A stretch of DNA of 64,000 nt from Desulfovibrio sp. Fe33 (GCF_028532725.1 NZ_JAQKGU010000003.1:1-64000); one strand, 5' to 3'. Shown: positions 1 through 9,261, numbered from the stretch's first letter. The notes: generated from the letters alone by a model not told the origin. Numbers and translations are program-made.

Positions 1-43
1 CGAACGCGAAATCGCCTGGGCCGACAAGCCCGAGCGCCAGTAG
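1..43 (+). CDS. tolQ: TolQ C-terminus (partial, runs off the left edge)
   Basis: Only the last 13 codons are in the window, reading [13 protein letters not shown] and ending in TAG at 41-43. The identification rests on position: it lies 9 bases upstream of tolR, and tolQ-tolR-tolA-tolB-pal is the standard gene order. TolQ is the MotA/TolQ/ExbB-family inner-membrane proton-channel subunit that energises TolA. The fragment itself is too short to show any family motif. Confidence 0.6.
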   Translation, partial: EREIAWADKPERQ

Positions 44-52
44 GAGTCGGTC

Positions 53-469
<417 letters not shown>

Positions 470-490
470 TCATACAGAGTTGATAGAGAT

Positions 491-1384
491 ATGCGGCAGG
501 GCCTCGGCTTTTTCCTTTCCCTTTTGTTCCACGCGGGCGTATTCGTCTTCGCGCTTTACGGCGTGAACTATACGGCGCCGCGCGTGAGCCTGGATCGGCC
601 CGTGTACAACGTGGACCTCATCTCGCTCGCTCCGCCTCCGTCCGGTCCGCCGGTCAAGGTGGAGGCCAAGGCCGAGGCTCCGGCCGAAACCCAGGCTGTG
701 CCTGTGGTGGAGGCCAAGCCGGAACCGGCCGTAGAGGCGAAGCCCGTGCCCGTGGTTGAGGCCAAGCCGGAGCCCGAGCCCAAGGTCCAGGATATCAGCC
801 CCAAGAAAGTCGAAAAGAAGACCGTGGTTAAAAAAAAGGAAGAGCCCAAGCCCGAACCGAAGCCCGAACCGAAGCCCAAGCCCAAGCCGAAGCCCCAAAA
901 AACCGCCCAGCAATTGTTGGCGGAAGGCATGGCTGCCGCCAAGGCGCAGGCCAAGCGCGAAGATGCCGCCCAGAAAAAGAATTTGGCCGCCGAGCTGGCC
1001 GCGCTCAAGAAGCGTGAGGGAAGCGACGTCTATGCCCACGGCGGACAGCCTGGCGGGCAGGAGGGCGGTCGGGAAGGCGGCTTCGCCGGTGGTTCCGGTT
1101 CCGGCCTGTCCGAGGTCTATGCTCTCATTGTCGGGTCCGCCATCAAGAAAAATTGGCGCTATCCCGCATTCGCAGGCGAGGCCAACCTGACGGCGACCAT
1201 TGGGATGACCCTTGCGGAAGACGGCAAGATTCTTTCCTCGAAGGTTTTGGAGTCATCGAATAATCCTGAGTTCGACAGTTCCGCCCTTCGGGCCATCAAG
1301 GAAACCGAGTATGTCGAAAAGCCGAGAACTCCGCGCGATCGGCTCATTCGCATCAATTTCAACAGCCAGGAACTCTCAGAGTAA
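491..1384 (+). CDS. tolA: TolA-like energy transducer (TonB C-terminal domain)
   Basis: The protein has 297 residues. Residues 5-24 form an uncleaved N-terminal membrane anchor. Residues 48-150 are a Pro/Lys/Glu/Ala-rich periplasmic spacer with short tandem units such as VEAKPEP and PKPEPKPKPK, followed by an Ala/Lys-rich coiled stretch and a Gly-rich linker at about 180-200. The last 95 residues match a TonB/TolA C-terminal domain (SEVYALIVGSAIKKNWRYP). It is assigned as TolA rather than TonB because it sits between tolR and tolB. It spans the periplasm to connect the TolQR motor to TolB and Pal. The repeated spacer is low-complexity DNA and throws spurious reverse-strand reading frames. Confidence 0.87.
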   Translation: MRQGLGFFLSLLFHAGVFVFALYGVNYTAPRVSLDRPVYNVDLISLAPPPSGPPVKVEAKAEAPAETQAVPVVEAKPEPAVEAKPVPVVEAKPEPEPKVQDISPKKVEKKTVVKKKEEPKPEPKPEPKPKPKPKPQKTAQQLLAEGMAAAKAQAKREDAAQKKNLAAELAALKKREGSDVYAHGGQPGGQEGGREGGFAGGSGSGLSEVYALIVGSAIKKNWRYPAFAGEANLTATIGMTLAEDGKILSSKVLESSNNPEFDSSALRAIKETEYVEKPRTPRDRLIRINFNSQELSE

Positions 1385-1389
1385 ACGGT

Positions 1390-2697
1390 ATGAAACGGAT
1401 AACGCCCCTTTTTGTTTCGATTGCATTCATCTGCCTCGCGGCTTCAGCCGTTTTGGCGCAAGGCCCTTTGACCGTGGATATCCATGGTCCCGGCCAGCGC
1501 ATGGTCAACATAACCCTGCTCCCGCCCAAAGGACTCGACGGAAATCCCGTCCCTGCGGCCGCCAGCAAGGAATTCGAGGATCTGGTGAAGAACGATCTCA
1601 CCTACATTCCTTTCCTGAAGCTGGTTCCCGTGGGAGAACTCCTTGGAGGCGACCCGAGCCGGGGCGTCAGTGCGCAGGATATCGATTTCAAGCCGTTCCA
1701 ACTCGCCCGCGTCGACTTGTGCATGACTACCGGATGGAACGGGCAGTACCTCGAAGCTCGCGTATACGAGACGTTCAGCGGACGTCGTGTGGTCGGCAAA
1801 GCCTATCGCGACGTGGCCGACAAGCTGCCCATGGTGGCCGACAGGTTCTGCTCGGCGTTTCTGGAGGCCCTGACCGGCAAGAAGGGGTTTTTCGATTCTC
1901 CTATCGCCTTTGTTAAGCAGCAGGGCAAGACCAAGGAAATCTACACCGTCCTGCCGCAGGGCAGGGGGCTTCGGCAGATTTCCGATCTGGGCGGATTCAA
2001 CCTCAGTCCGGCCTGGTCCGCCGAGGGCGATGAAATCGCTTTCACCCACATCGGCAACGATCGTCATGAGCTGTGCATCTACGACAGCAAGACGCAGAAA
2101 ATCCGCCGCTACGCCAAGGGCTTGGGCGATACGGTTATCAGTCCTGTCTACGGCCCGGACGATGTGCTCTATCTTTCCCTCAATCTGAACGGGACCACGA
2201 ACATCTACGAGTTGAGCAAGTCCTACAAGATCGGCAAAAAGTTGGCGCCCAGTCCCTACATCGATGTCTCTCCCAGCTTTGACCGGACGGCCTCCAAGAT
2301 GGCCTTCACTTCCGGCAGGGCGGGCAACCCGCACATTTATCTTCTCGACATGAAAACCGGGCAGGTCCGGCGCGTGACCACCACGGGCAAGTATAACACG
2401 CATCCCTGCCTGAGCCCCGATGGCCGGTATGTGGCCTACACCCATCAAACCGGCGACGGGCACCGCATCTTCCTGCATGATCTGGAAACCGGCAGGGAGA
2501 AGCAGTTGACTTTCGGCCCCGGAAACGACGAGTACCCCGCCTTCGGCCCGGACGGATACTTCGTGGCCTTCGCCTCCAGCAGGACCGGCGAATACCAGCT
2601 TTATTTAACCACCCGGCACGGAGACAAGCCGCGAAAAATATCCACAGGCAAGGGAGCCGCGTTCGCTCCGGCCTGGGACACTTCCATGCAATGGTAA
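1390..2697 (+). CDS. tolB: Tol-Pal periplasmic beta-propeller protein TolB
   Basis: The 435-residue protein has a Sec signal peptide ending near residue 23 (ASAVLAQG), an N-terminal alpha/beta domain, and a C-terminal six-bladed propeller. The propeller shows as repeated blades of the form SPAWSAEGDEIAFT, SPSFDRTASKMAFTS, HPCLSPDGRYVAYT and YPAFGPDGYFVAFAS. TolB binds Pal and the TolA C-terminus in the periplasm. It starts 6 bases after tolA and precedes pal, so it is part of the same operon. Confidence 0.95.
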   Translation: MKRITPLFVSIAFICLAASAVLAQGPLTVDIHGPGQRMVNITLLPPKGLDGNPVPAAASKEFEDLVKNDLTYIPFLKLVPVGELLGGDPSRGVSAQDIDFKPFQLARVDLCMTTGWNGQYLEARVYETFSGRRVVGKAYRDVADKLPMVADRFCSAFLEALTGKKGFFDSPIAFVKQQGKTKEIYTVLPQGRGLRQISDLGGFNLSPAWSAEGDEIAFTHIGNDRHELCIYDSKTQKIRRYAKGLGDTVISPVYGPDDVLYLSLNLNGTTNIYELSKSYKIGKKLAPSPYIDVSPSFDRTASKMAFTSGRAGNPHIYLLDMKTGQVRRVTTTGKYNTHPCLSPDGRYVAYTHQTGDGHRIFLHDLETGREKQLTFGPGNDEYPAFGPDGYFVAFASSRTGEYQLYLTTRHGDKPRKISTGKGAAFAPAWDTSMQW

Positions 2698-2817
2698 AAT
2701 GTAATATAACCGGACTTGATTTTTATTGGGGAAAATGTACATCGTAATAGTCGCGAAAACCGAGCGCTTTCGGATCAATGTAATATGGCCGGGCGACGGC
2801 TTTACCAAGGAGTTAGC

Positions 2818-3372
2818 ATGAAAATCAAATGGTATGTCGGTATGGTGGCCCTTATGGCCGTGTCCCTTCTTCTTTTTGCCGGGTGTGCAAAGAAATCCAC
2901 GACCACCGAGCCTACTCAGGGCCAGGTTGAAGTGAAGGACGACACCCAGTGGACTCCGCCCGCTCATGAGGAGCCTGTTGTCGACGAGGCCGCTCTGGCA
3001 GCCGAAGCTCAAGCCCGCGCCAAAGCCGAGGCTGTTGAAGAGCTGACCAATGTGACCATTCGTTTCGCATTCAATTCGTATGACCTCAGCGACGAGGCGC
3101 GTTCCTCCCTCGCCCAAAAGGCCAATATCCTGCGCAAGTTCAAGGACGTCAATGTGGTCATCGAGGGGCATTGCGATGAGCGCGGCACCGAGGAATACAA
3201 CCTCGCCCTGGGCGAACGTCGCGCCCGCGCCGCCTACGAGCATCTGGTCATCCTGGGCGTGGAGCCCGAGCGTATGAAGATCGTCAGCTTCGGCGAAGAG
3301 TATCCCGTCGATCCCGCCCACAACGAGACCGCCTGGGCCAAGAACCGTCGCGACGAGTTCATTGTCAAATAG
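2818..3372 (+). CDS. pal: Peptidoglycan-associated lipoprotein Pal
   Basis: The start at 2818 follows a clear AAGGAG site and gives a 184-residue lipoprotein; the in-frame ATG further upstream would destroy the signal peptide. The lipobox is LFAGC, with the acylated cysteine at residue 23. Residues of about 75-184 are an OmpA-like peptidoglycan-binding domain containing GHCDERGTEEYN and the conserved ALGERRA. The protein is anchored in the outer membrane and binds peptidoglycan and TolB. There is a 120-base gap after tolB, then a strong terminator follows pal, so pal closes the operon. Confidence 0.96.
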   Translation: MKIKWYVGMVALMAVSLLLFAGCAKKSTTTEPTQGQVEVKDDTQWTPPAHEEPVVDEAALAAEAQARAKAEAVEELTNVTIRFAFNSYDLSDEARSSLAQKANILRKFKDVNVVIEGHCDERGTEEYNLALGERRARAAYEHLVILGVEPERMKIVSFGEEYPVDPAHNETAWAKNRRDEFIVK

Positions 3373-3398
3373 CTCGACGCGCACTGGTGAGAAAATCA

Positions 3399-3430
3399 AC
3401 GCCGTCCCGAAAGGGGCGGCGTTTTTTTTA
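3399..3430 (+). terminator. Rho-independent terminator after pal
   Basis: An AACGCCGTCCC stem, GAAA loop and complementary GGGGCGGCGTT arm run into eight T residues. It lies 27 bases after the pal stop. Confidence 0.9.
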
Positions 3431-3449
3431 ACTTCCTACTTTCGCGACG

Positions 3450-3563
3450 GAACGCCGCAGAACGAAAAAAACTGCGCCGAAGGCGCTAACATGGGATGCA
3501 AGGGTGCGAGCCCTTGCCCGCCGGAGGCGAAATCACCCGACCATTGCCGTGAAGCGGCTTGCT
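3450..3563 (+). repeat. Dispersed intergenic repeat, copy 1
   Basis: This roughly 115-bp sequence recurs at 16447-16566, 16650-16767 (both reversed) and 34621-34732. The shared core contains GGATGCAAGGG, CCCTTGCCCGCCGGAGGCGA and AATCAC, with nested short palindromes (GCGCCGAAGGCGC; GCCGTGAAGCGGC). It is intergenic in every case and makes up most of the 278-bp gap between pal and pgpA. It resembles a REP/BIME-type element; its function is unknown. Confidence 0.85.
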
Positions 3564-3650
3564 CGATCTGAAAAGGACGGCGTGAGCGGAATGGAGAAGC
3601 GAATAATTTAGCCGAAGTCGTCGGATCAGCCGGGAGTTTGACGGGACGGT

Positions 3651-4136
3651 CTATCCTACCAATGAGACGACGTAGGCCAGGAGGTGTAGACAACCCATGG
3701 CGTACAGTCCGGCCACACCGTCATCGAGCATGACCCCGAACCCCCCGGGGAAGGTGTTTTCCGCCCATTTTACGGGCCACGGCTTGAGGATGTCGAAGAT
3801 GCGGAACAGGACGAAGGCCGCGGGCAGATACCAGATGGGCATGGCGGTGAAGAAAAGCAGTGTGAGCCATTGACCGAACAATTCGTCGACGACCACGCAA
3901 CCGGGGTCCTTTTTTCCCATGACGATTTCCGCTCGGCCGCAGGCCCAGGTGCCCACGATAAAGACGAGGGCGATGGCGGCCACGCGCATGGGAAGCGTAA
4001 GATTTAGGAAAAGCCAGGGCGCGGCCACAACGGCGGCCAGGGACCCCCAGGTGCCGGGGGCCTTGGGGAAGTGGCCCACCGGGCCGAGGGTGGCCAGCGC
4101 TGCGGCCAGTTTATCGAGAGGATTGGATGTGGACAT
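3651..4136 (-). CDS. pgpA: Phosphatidylglycerophosphatase A
   Basis: The 161-residue membrane protein has the PgpA family signatures PKAPGTWGS near the N-terminus, DELFGQW in the middle, and FPGGFGVMLDDGVAGL near the C-terminus; the acidic DE and DD residues are thought to bind the metal. It removes the phosphate from phosphatidylglycerophosphate to make phosphatidylglycerol in the inner membrane. There are four hydrophobic segments. I chose the ATG at 4136 because it has a GGAG site 8 bases upstream; a longer frame reaching 4331 adds an unlike, non-conserved leader. It is divergent from the acetyltransferase at 4319. Confidence 0.93.
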   Translation of the reverse strand: MSTSNPLDKLAAALATLGPVGHFPKAPGTWGSLAAVVAAPWLFLNLTLPMRVAAIALVFIVGTWACGRAEIVMGKKDPGCVVVDELFGQWLTLLFFTAMPIWYLPAAFVLFRIFDILKPWPVKWAENTFPGGFGVMLDDGVAGLYAMGCLHLLAYVVSLVG

Positions 4137-4318
4137 GTCGGCTCCAGGCTGTTTTTTCGCTGTGATAATCGGAAACGTGGCCGCAGGCAACATCCTTGGT
4201 AAGGGCCGGGGGCGGCCGCCGGTCGATCGCATCAAGGCATCTTGCGAACAGGGAAAAGCGGCATTAGGGTGGCTGACACAGCCCCCTGATAGAGCAGGTG
4301 AAGCAAGGAGCAGACGGA

Positions 4319-4807
4319 ATGCAGCCCGCAACGGAACAAGACCTCCCGAGAATCGTCGAAATCTACAATTCCACGGTGGCCACGCGCATTTCCACCGCCG
4401 ATACCGAAGAGGTCGCCGTGGAGTCCAAGCTGGCCTGGTTTCGCGGCCACACGCCCGGCAAGCGGCCTATCCTCGTGGAGCGTATCGACGGCGATGTGGC
4501 GGCATGGGTCAGCTTCGAGTCCTTTTACGGCCGTCCGGCCTATGACCACACCGCTGAAATAAGTATCTACATCGCGCCCGAGCATCGGCGGCAGGGCTTG
4601 GGGGGCAGGCTGCTCAAGGAGGCGTTGGATATGACCTTCGAGCTGGGCATCAAGACCGTGCTCGGCTATGTCTTTTCGCACAACGAGGGCTCCATCCGGC
4701 TTTTCAAATCCTTCGGTTTCGAGGAGTGGGGAAGGTTCCCCGACATCGCGGAGATGGACGGTCGGGAATACAGCCTGTCCATTCTGGGAAAGCGGGTCAA
4801 TCCGTAG
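4319..4807 (+). CDS. GNAT-family N-acetyltransferase (phosphinothricin acetyltransferase-like)
   Basis: The 162-residue protein begins QPATEQDLPRIVEIYN, typical of the Pat/MnaT branch of the GNAT family, and has the acetyl-CoA pyrophosphate-binding motif RRQGLGGRLL at about residues 93-102. Family members acetylate the amino group of methionine derivatives or phosphinothricin using acetyl-CoA in the cytoplasm. The start at 4319 is preferred over 4298 because AAGGAG lies 9 bases before it. The true substrate cannot be told from sequence. Confidence 0.85.
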   Translation: MQPATEQDLPRIVEIYNSTVATRISTADTEEVAVESKLAWFRGHTPGKRPILVERIDGDVAAWVSFESFYGRPAYDHTAEISIYIAPEHRRQGLGGRLLKEALDMTFELGIKTVLGYVFSHNEGSIRLFKSFGFEEWGRFPDIAEMDGREYSLSILGKRVNP

Positions 4808-4880
4808 CCGTTCCGTTTTTTGACGTCCTCGCCGTCGGTGCGTATTAGGTATGATTCGTGAACATTTGCCCGGAGAAAAT

Positions 4881-5447
4881 ATGGACGCCAAGCCCAAAGC
4901 CGCCGGCAAGAGCAGTTTCGGCCACATTGATCAGGACCTCGCCTTCGACAGCATCATTGTCGGGCCCAGGGCCACGTACCTTGATCTTGGTTGCGGTGCG
5001 GGGCTCTATGCCCTGTCCCTGTCCCGCCGGTTGAAGGCCGGGTCCATGATTTACGCATTGGACCTTTGGGAGGACGGCATAGCTGCCCTGGCCGAGTCCG
5101 CCCGCCGGGAAGGTCTGGGAAACATCGAACCCATGGTGGCCGATCTTTCGCAACCTCTTCAATTGGACGCCGGGTCCATTGACGCCGCATACATGGCGAC
5201 TGTGCTGCACGACCTTCCGGAATCCGCCAGACCGGGGCTCATCGCCGAAGTGAGTCGGGTGCTTGTGCCGGGAGGACGCTTTTCCATCATCGAATTCAAA
5301 AAACTCGACCATGGCCCCGGCCCGTCCATGGATAAGCGCATCGGTTCAGATGACGCCGAACAATTGGTCGCGCCTTCGGGGTTTGTTCAGGACGGCGTGG
5401 CCGAACTCGGCGAATTCACGTATATCGCCAGGTACATCAAGCCATAA
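4881..5447 (+). CDS. Class I SAM-dependent methyltransferase
   Basis: The protein has 188 residues from the start at 4881, which has a GGAG site 6 bases upstream; an ATG at 4851 is less well placed. Motif I is LDLGCGAG, followed by an acidic motif II (ALDLW) and a post-motif region VLHDLPE, matching the Methyltransf_11/25 fold that binds S-adenosylmethionine. C-terminal residues SDDAEQLVAPSGF and the terminal beta-strand are like UbiE-type or arsenite methyltransferases, but no substrate-specific cysteines are seen. The substrate is unknown. Confidence 0.8.
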   Translation: MDAKPKAAGKSSFGHIDQDLAFDSIIVGPRATYLDLGCGAGLYALSLSRRLKAGSMIYALDLWEDGIAALAESARREGLGNIEPMVADLSQPLQLDAGSIDAAYMATVLHDLPESARPGLIAEVSRVLVPGGRFSIIEFKKLDHGPGPSMDKRIGSDDAEQLVAPSGFVQDGVAELGEFTYIARYIKP

Positions 5448-5475
5448 GGAATGGGGCTGCGGGAGGCGTGTTTGT

Positions 5476-5733
5476 TTAAGACGCGTCTTCCCGAAATCTG
5501 CGGGTTATGCCGTATACGGCGATGTTGGCTTCGCAGAGGGAACGGATCACTTCCGGAATGATCTGCATGGGAATGATCACTGTGTACGTCCGGTCTGATT
5601 TTTCGGGCTCGGGAAAGCCGAAGTTGCAGTGGGACCTGATTATGCGCAGCGCATTTTCCTTGTAGTCGGCCACTTCGAAGCCGACTTCAAAAAGCCTGTC
5701 GGAGTAGTCGAGAATATCGCCCTGGTTCGTCAT
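5476..5733 (-). CDS. Conserved hypothetical protein, 85 residues
   Basis: This small soluble protein lies 59 bases beyond maf in the same direction and has a plausible start (MTNQGDILDYSDRLF). It is mixed alpha/beta, with a predicted strand RTYTVIIPMQIIP followed by EVIRSLCEANIAVYGITR, which looks like a small ACT-like or ferredoxin-like half-fold. No motif allows a function. Codon use is like its neighbours. It may be co-transcribed with maf. Confidence 0.65.
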   Translation of the reverse strand: MTNQGDILDYSDRLFEVGFEVADYKENALRIIRSHCNFGFPEPEKSDRTYTVIIPMQIIPEVIRSLCEANIAVYGITRRFREDAS

Positions 5734-5792
5734 GAAGTCTCCTGCGTCGTATGTTGTCCTGTCGCGGGGGCCGAATGGCGCAACGGCTGCCT

Positions 5793-6404
5793 TTATACAT
5801 TCCCCGGCGTCACTATGCCGTATTTCAACAACATTTCGAGAAGCCGCGCCATGGGCAGGCCGACCACGTTGGTGTACGAGCCGCGTATGGCGGTGACCAG
5901 AAAGGTGCCCACGCCCTGAATGGCGTAGGCTCCGGCCTTGTCCATGGGCTCGCCGGTCTCGATGTAGCTCATCAACTCGCCTTCGGTGGAGACGCGCATG
6001 TCCACGTCCGTGCTCACCGCTTCGGAGAATATCGCGCCGTCGGGCAGGACCACACAGAATCCGGTGACCACCTGATGGGTTTCGCCGGAAAGCGCTTCCA
6101 GCATGTCCAGCGCGTCAAGCTTGGAGTGCGGCTTGCCCATGATGCGGTTGCCCAAAACCACGGCGGTGTCCGCGCCGATCACCGTCGCGCCGCGGAATTT
6201 TGCGGCCACGTCCAGGGTTTTCAGTTCGGCCATGCGGAGGACGTAATCGGCGGGCCGCTCGTCCGGTTTGGGCGACGGTTCCTCCAGAGGGCTGGGGTGG
6301 ACGTCGAAAGTCAGTCCGAGGTCGGAAAGGAGTTCGCGCCGCCGGGGCGAGCCCGAGGCCAGGACGATAGGGGATCGATTGGTGAAGGGACCGGTTCTTT
6401 TCAT
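5793..6404 (-). CDS. maf: Maf-family nucleotide pyrophosphatase
   Basis: The Maf hallmark SGSPRRRELL lies near the N-terminus, followed by GADTAVV with the catalytic Asp in the middle and DKAGAYAIQG near the C-terminus. Maf proteins hydrolyse non-canonical or canonical nucleoside triphosphates (dTTP/UTP or m7GTP types) to monophosphates, preventing misincorporation. I prefer the second methionine (MKRTGPF, 6404); the first, at 6422, adds six residues and is also possible. The length of about 203 residues is normal. Confidence 0.92.
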   Translation of the reverse strand: MKRTGPFTNRSPIVLASGSPRRRELLSDLGLTFDVHPSPLEEPSPKPDERPADYVLRMAELKTLDVAAKFRGATVIGADTAVVLGNRIMGKPHSKLDALDMLEALSGETHQVVTGFCVVLPDGAIFSEAVSTDVDMRVSTEGELMSYIETGEPMDKAGAYAIQGVGTFLVTAIRGSYTNVVGLPMARLLEMLLKYGIVTPGNV

Positions 6405-6587
6405 GCCCGGAATGTTCCCCATATCATCCTGCGCGTCAACGACGGACTCTTGACGGACGGAACGGCTTGGCGCGGAAAGGACCGTTCTTGGATCGACGCT
6501 GTGTTCTGCTTTCCCTTTTATTCTAATAGGTTGTTCCTATGGCAAGTTTTTTGCTTCAAATCGTGCGCGCAAGGCGCAGGAGAAAAG

Positions 6588-7307
6588 ATGCAAAAAATGA
6601 GTGCGAAAGACCTTCAGGGATTCACTTCGTTTCACCAGATGGACGGCGCGGACCCGAGCAGAGGGGCCAATGATTGGGCCGTGCCGTGGTCGGACCTGAT
6701 GATGGTCATGTTCGTCCTGTTCGCCGTATTGTTCATCTATGCGAGCAGTCGGCAGGACGTGAAGATCCTGTTCAGCCGTCAATCCGCTGAAAAGGCCCAG
6801 TCGGCCAGCGCCCTGGACCCGCTTATCGGACTCATCGGCCAGATTGCCAGCCGGGCCGAGACAGGCGGATCGTCGGACCTGGTTCGGGTGCCCGAAAACG
6901 AGGTGTTGTATCGATCCCGGGCCAACGGCATCACCGTGGTCCGAGAGTCGCCGGGGCAGGTGCGCGTCACCTTGCGCGGCGAACTTTTTTTTGATGGCAA
7001 TTCCGGACAGCTCAAGCCCGAGTCGGTCGTCTATCTCGACGAAATAGGCGAGGTGGTCCGGCTGAGCCCTGGAATGGTGCACGTCATAGGATTCGCGGAT
7101 CAAAGCGAAGCGGAAGGGGCGAGCAGCTTCATTTTGTCGTCCGAGAGGGCTGCCGACGTGGCGGGCCGTCTCATCGCGAGGCTCGGCATCGATCCGAAAC
7201 GGTTGGTCATATCGGGCCGGGGCGCATACCAGCCTGAATTGCCCGATACTTCGGCGGCCAACCAGGCCCTGAACCGCCGGGTTGAAATCGTCATTTCCAA
7301 CAACTGA
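6588..7307 (+). CDS. MotB-like / OmpA-family stator protein
   Basis: The 239-residue protein has one N-terminal membrane segment (about residues 38-56) containing PWSDLMMVMFVLFAVLF; the Asp is the expected proton-binding residue of MotB. Its C-terminal half (about 135-239) is an OmpA/MotB peptidoglycan-binding domain with VIGFADQSE and NQALNRRVEIVI. The start at 6588 follows AGGAGA closely. It pairs with the MotA-like protein just downstream to form a proton-driven channel anchored to peptidoglycan. The order B-then-A is the reverse of usual motAB, and no flagellar gene is nearby, so a gliding, adhesion or Tol-like role is possible. Confidence 0.85.
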   Translation: MQKMSAKDLQGFTSFHQMDGADPSRGANDWAVPWSDLMMVMFVLFAVLFIYASSRQDVKILFSRQSAEKAQSASALDPLIGLIGQIASRAETGGSSDLVRVPENEVLYRSRANGITVVRESPGQVRVTLRGELFFDGNSGQLKPESVVYLDEIGEVVRLSPGMVHVIGFADQSEAEGASSFILSSERAADVAGRLIARLGIDPKRLVISGRGAYQPELPDTSAANQALNRRVEIVISNN

Positions 7308-7323
7308 TCCATCGGAGGCTTTC

Positions 7324-8202
7324 ATGGGCAGAAAAAATATCATCGGCGTGTGCCTGAGCCTGGCCGTTTTCGTGTGCAGTTTTATGCTCACCGGGGCGGC
7401 AGGGGCGTATTTCAACCTGGCGGCTTTTCTCGTGGTCGTGTCCGGTCTGGCCGCTGCCATGCTCATCAGCTACCCGGTCCAGCACGTGAAAAACGCATTC
7501 GGTGTCGCTCGAACCGTGTACGCCAACGGTCGCACCACGGCGGAGGATATCGTCGATACGCTGCTCGATTTGTCGGTCAAATCCAAGGTGGACGGGGTGC
7601 TTTCTCTGGAGCGGTCCGCCAACAAGGCGACCAGCGCGTTTTTGAAGAGCGGGCTGTGTCTGCTGGTGGACAATTACAAGGAAGAAGAGATTCGTGAATG
7701 CCTCAACGCGGAGATGGCCTTTTTCAACCTTCGCCGCCAGCAGTCCGAGCGGTTCTTCCAGACCCTGGCCCGAACGGCTCCCGCTTTCGGCGTGGCCGGA
7801 TCGGTCATAGGTCTCATTGGTCTGCTCATGGGCATCAACGATACAGCTGTTATTCTCAAGAATATTCCGGTGGCCTTCATCTCCACCCTGTACGGCCTGA
7901 TCCTGTCCCATCTCGTGTTTGCTCCCGTTGCGGAGAACATCAATTATTCCACGAGAGAGGAGTTGCTTAACCAGAAACTCGTCCTGGAGGGCATCGTGGC
8001 CATCAGCAAGGAGCAGAATTCCTACAAGCTGGAGCGCAAGCTCGCTTCGTTCCTTTCTCCGGCCGAGCGGGAAGGCAAGACGGAAACCCTGCGCCGCATT
8101 ACCCGCAAGTATGTGCAGAGGAAGAATCAACCTGTTGAGTTGGCCGACATGCCCGGCGGCGAGGAAAATGGCGAACTGCGCAAGAATACGGAAGCGGCCT
8201 GA
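7324..8202 (+). CDS. MotA/TolQ-family proton-channel protein
   Basis: The protein has 292 residues with paired hydrophobic segments at about 5-50 and again at about 155-215. The MotA-type channel motif TAPAFGVAGSVIGLIGLLMG precedes the last membrane helix (VAFISTLYGLILSHLVFAPVAE). A cytoplasmic loop lies between the pairs and a charged tail follows. The ATG at 7324 has a GGAGG site and lies 17 bases after the MotB-like gene, so the two are co-transcribed and presumably co-assemble. A terminator follows. Confidence 0.86.
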   Translation: MGRKNIIGVCLSLAVFVCSFMLTGAAGAYFNLAAFLVVVSGLAAAMLISYPVQHVKNAFGVARTVYANGRTTAEDIVDTLLDLSVKSKVDGVLSLERSANKATSAFLKSGLCLLVDNYKEEEIRECLNAEMAFFNLRRQQSERFFQTLARTAPAFGVAGSVIGLIGLLMGINDTAVILKNIPVAFISTLYGLILSHLVFAPVAENINYSTREELLNQKLVLEGIVAISKEQNSYKLERKLASFLSPAEREGKTETLRRITRKYVQRKNQPVELADMPGGEENGELRKNTEAA

Positions 8203-8226
8203 TTCGGAAACACACGAATCGGCAGG

Positions 8227-8255
8227 AAAAGGAGCCTCTCGGCTCCTTTTTTTTT
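8227..8255 (+). terminator. Rho-independent terminator after the MotA-like gene
   Basis: AAAAGGAGCC, loop TCTC and GGCTCCTTTT are followed by more T residues. It separates the stator pair from glucokinase. Confidence 0.9.
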
Positions 8256-8298
8256 CGGCCGATTGTGATAGGGTGCATCCCACGGAGGAGAAGGGCGC

Positions 8299-9261
8299 AT
8301 GGCCAAAATTCTGGCCGCCGACATCGGCGGCACCAATAGTCGTTTCGCCTTGTTCGAGGCGCATGGCGACACCCTTGAGATGGTGGAGTCCGTTTGGCTC
8401 GAAACCCATGGGGCGCGGACGTTTCCTGAACTCGTCGACCAGCTTTGGGACAGCGATTTTCCGGCTGTCCCCGGAGGTTTCAAGGCGGCGGTGCTGGCCC
8501 CCGCCGGGGCCGTGTATCATGGCGTGACCTGCCCGAACCTGCCGAACGCCCCTTGGGGCATCGATCTCCGGGAGGTGAATTTCGGCACATCCGCCGTGCG
8601 TCTCATCAATGATTTTTCCGCCCAGGCATTCGCCTGTCGAACGAGCGCGGTGGATGACGCCCTTGTCGTTCAGGAAGGAGAGTCTGTTGAAGGCGAGACC
8701 ATCGGCGTCATAGGAGCCGGGACCGGGCTAGGCTATTCCGCCTTGCTCAAGACCGGCGGAATCTGGACGGCCCTGCCTTCCGAGGGGGGACATATGGCTT
8801 TTCCCTTCGTTGGGAGGGAGGAGGCCGGGTACGCCGAATTCAATCGCGTCGAAAGCGGCCGGAACTGGCCGGAAGGAGATTCAGTCGTCACCGGGCTGGG
8901 ACTCAGGCTGCTGCATCGCTATTTGACGGGTGAGGACCTGTCGCCGAAGGAAATATCCGCCAAGCTTGTCCCGGAAAGCGAAACCACCGTATGGTATGCC
9001 CGATTTTACGCCAGAGCGTGCCGCAACTGGGCCATCGGGCTGATGACCACCGGAGGGCTCTTCATATCTGGCGGGGTGGCCGCCAAGAATCCGATGTTCG
9101 TGCAGGTGCCGGAATTCATGAATGAGTTTCATAACGCTCATGTTTATCAGGATTTTCTACATGCAATCCCGATTCGGCTCAACGGCAACGAGGCGAGCGG
9201 CCTGTTCGGCGCGGCCTTTTATGGCGCACAGATGCTGGCGGGACGTGGCGAGAACGCGTGA
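8299..9261 (+). CDS. glk: Glucokinase
   Basis: The 320-residue protein belongs to the bacterial glucokinase family rather than ROK kinases: it has the ATP-phosphate motif ADIGGTNSRFALFE at the N-terminus, the sugar-site segment LINDFSAQAFA, and GVIGAGTGLGYS in the second lobe, without ROK cysteine motifs. It phosphorylates glucose with ATP to glucose 6-phosphate in the cytoplasm. The start is supported by GGAGGAG 11 bases upstream. It stands alone between terminators and the purine cluster. Confidence 0.92.
   Translation: MAKILAADIGGTNSRFALFEAHGDTLEMVESVWLETHGARTFPELVDQLWDSDFPAVPGGFKAAVLAPAGAVYHGVTCPNLPNAPWGIDLREVNFGTSAVRLINDFSAQAFACRTSAVDDALVVQEGESVEGETIGVIGAGTGLGYSALLKTGGIWTALPSEGGHMAFPFVGREEAGYAEFNRVESGRNWPEGDSVVTGLGLRLLHRYLTGEDLSPKEISAKLVPESETTVWYARFYARACRNWAIGLMTTGGLFISGGVAAKNPMFVQVPEFMNEFHNAHVYQDFLHAIPIRLNGNEASGLFGAAFYGAQMLAGRGENA

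Noticed and set aside
470-1039. Minus-strand frame rich in Gly/Leu/Arg
   Set aside because: Shadow of the Pro/Lys-rich spacer of TolA.
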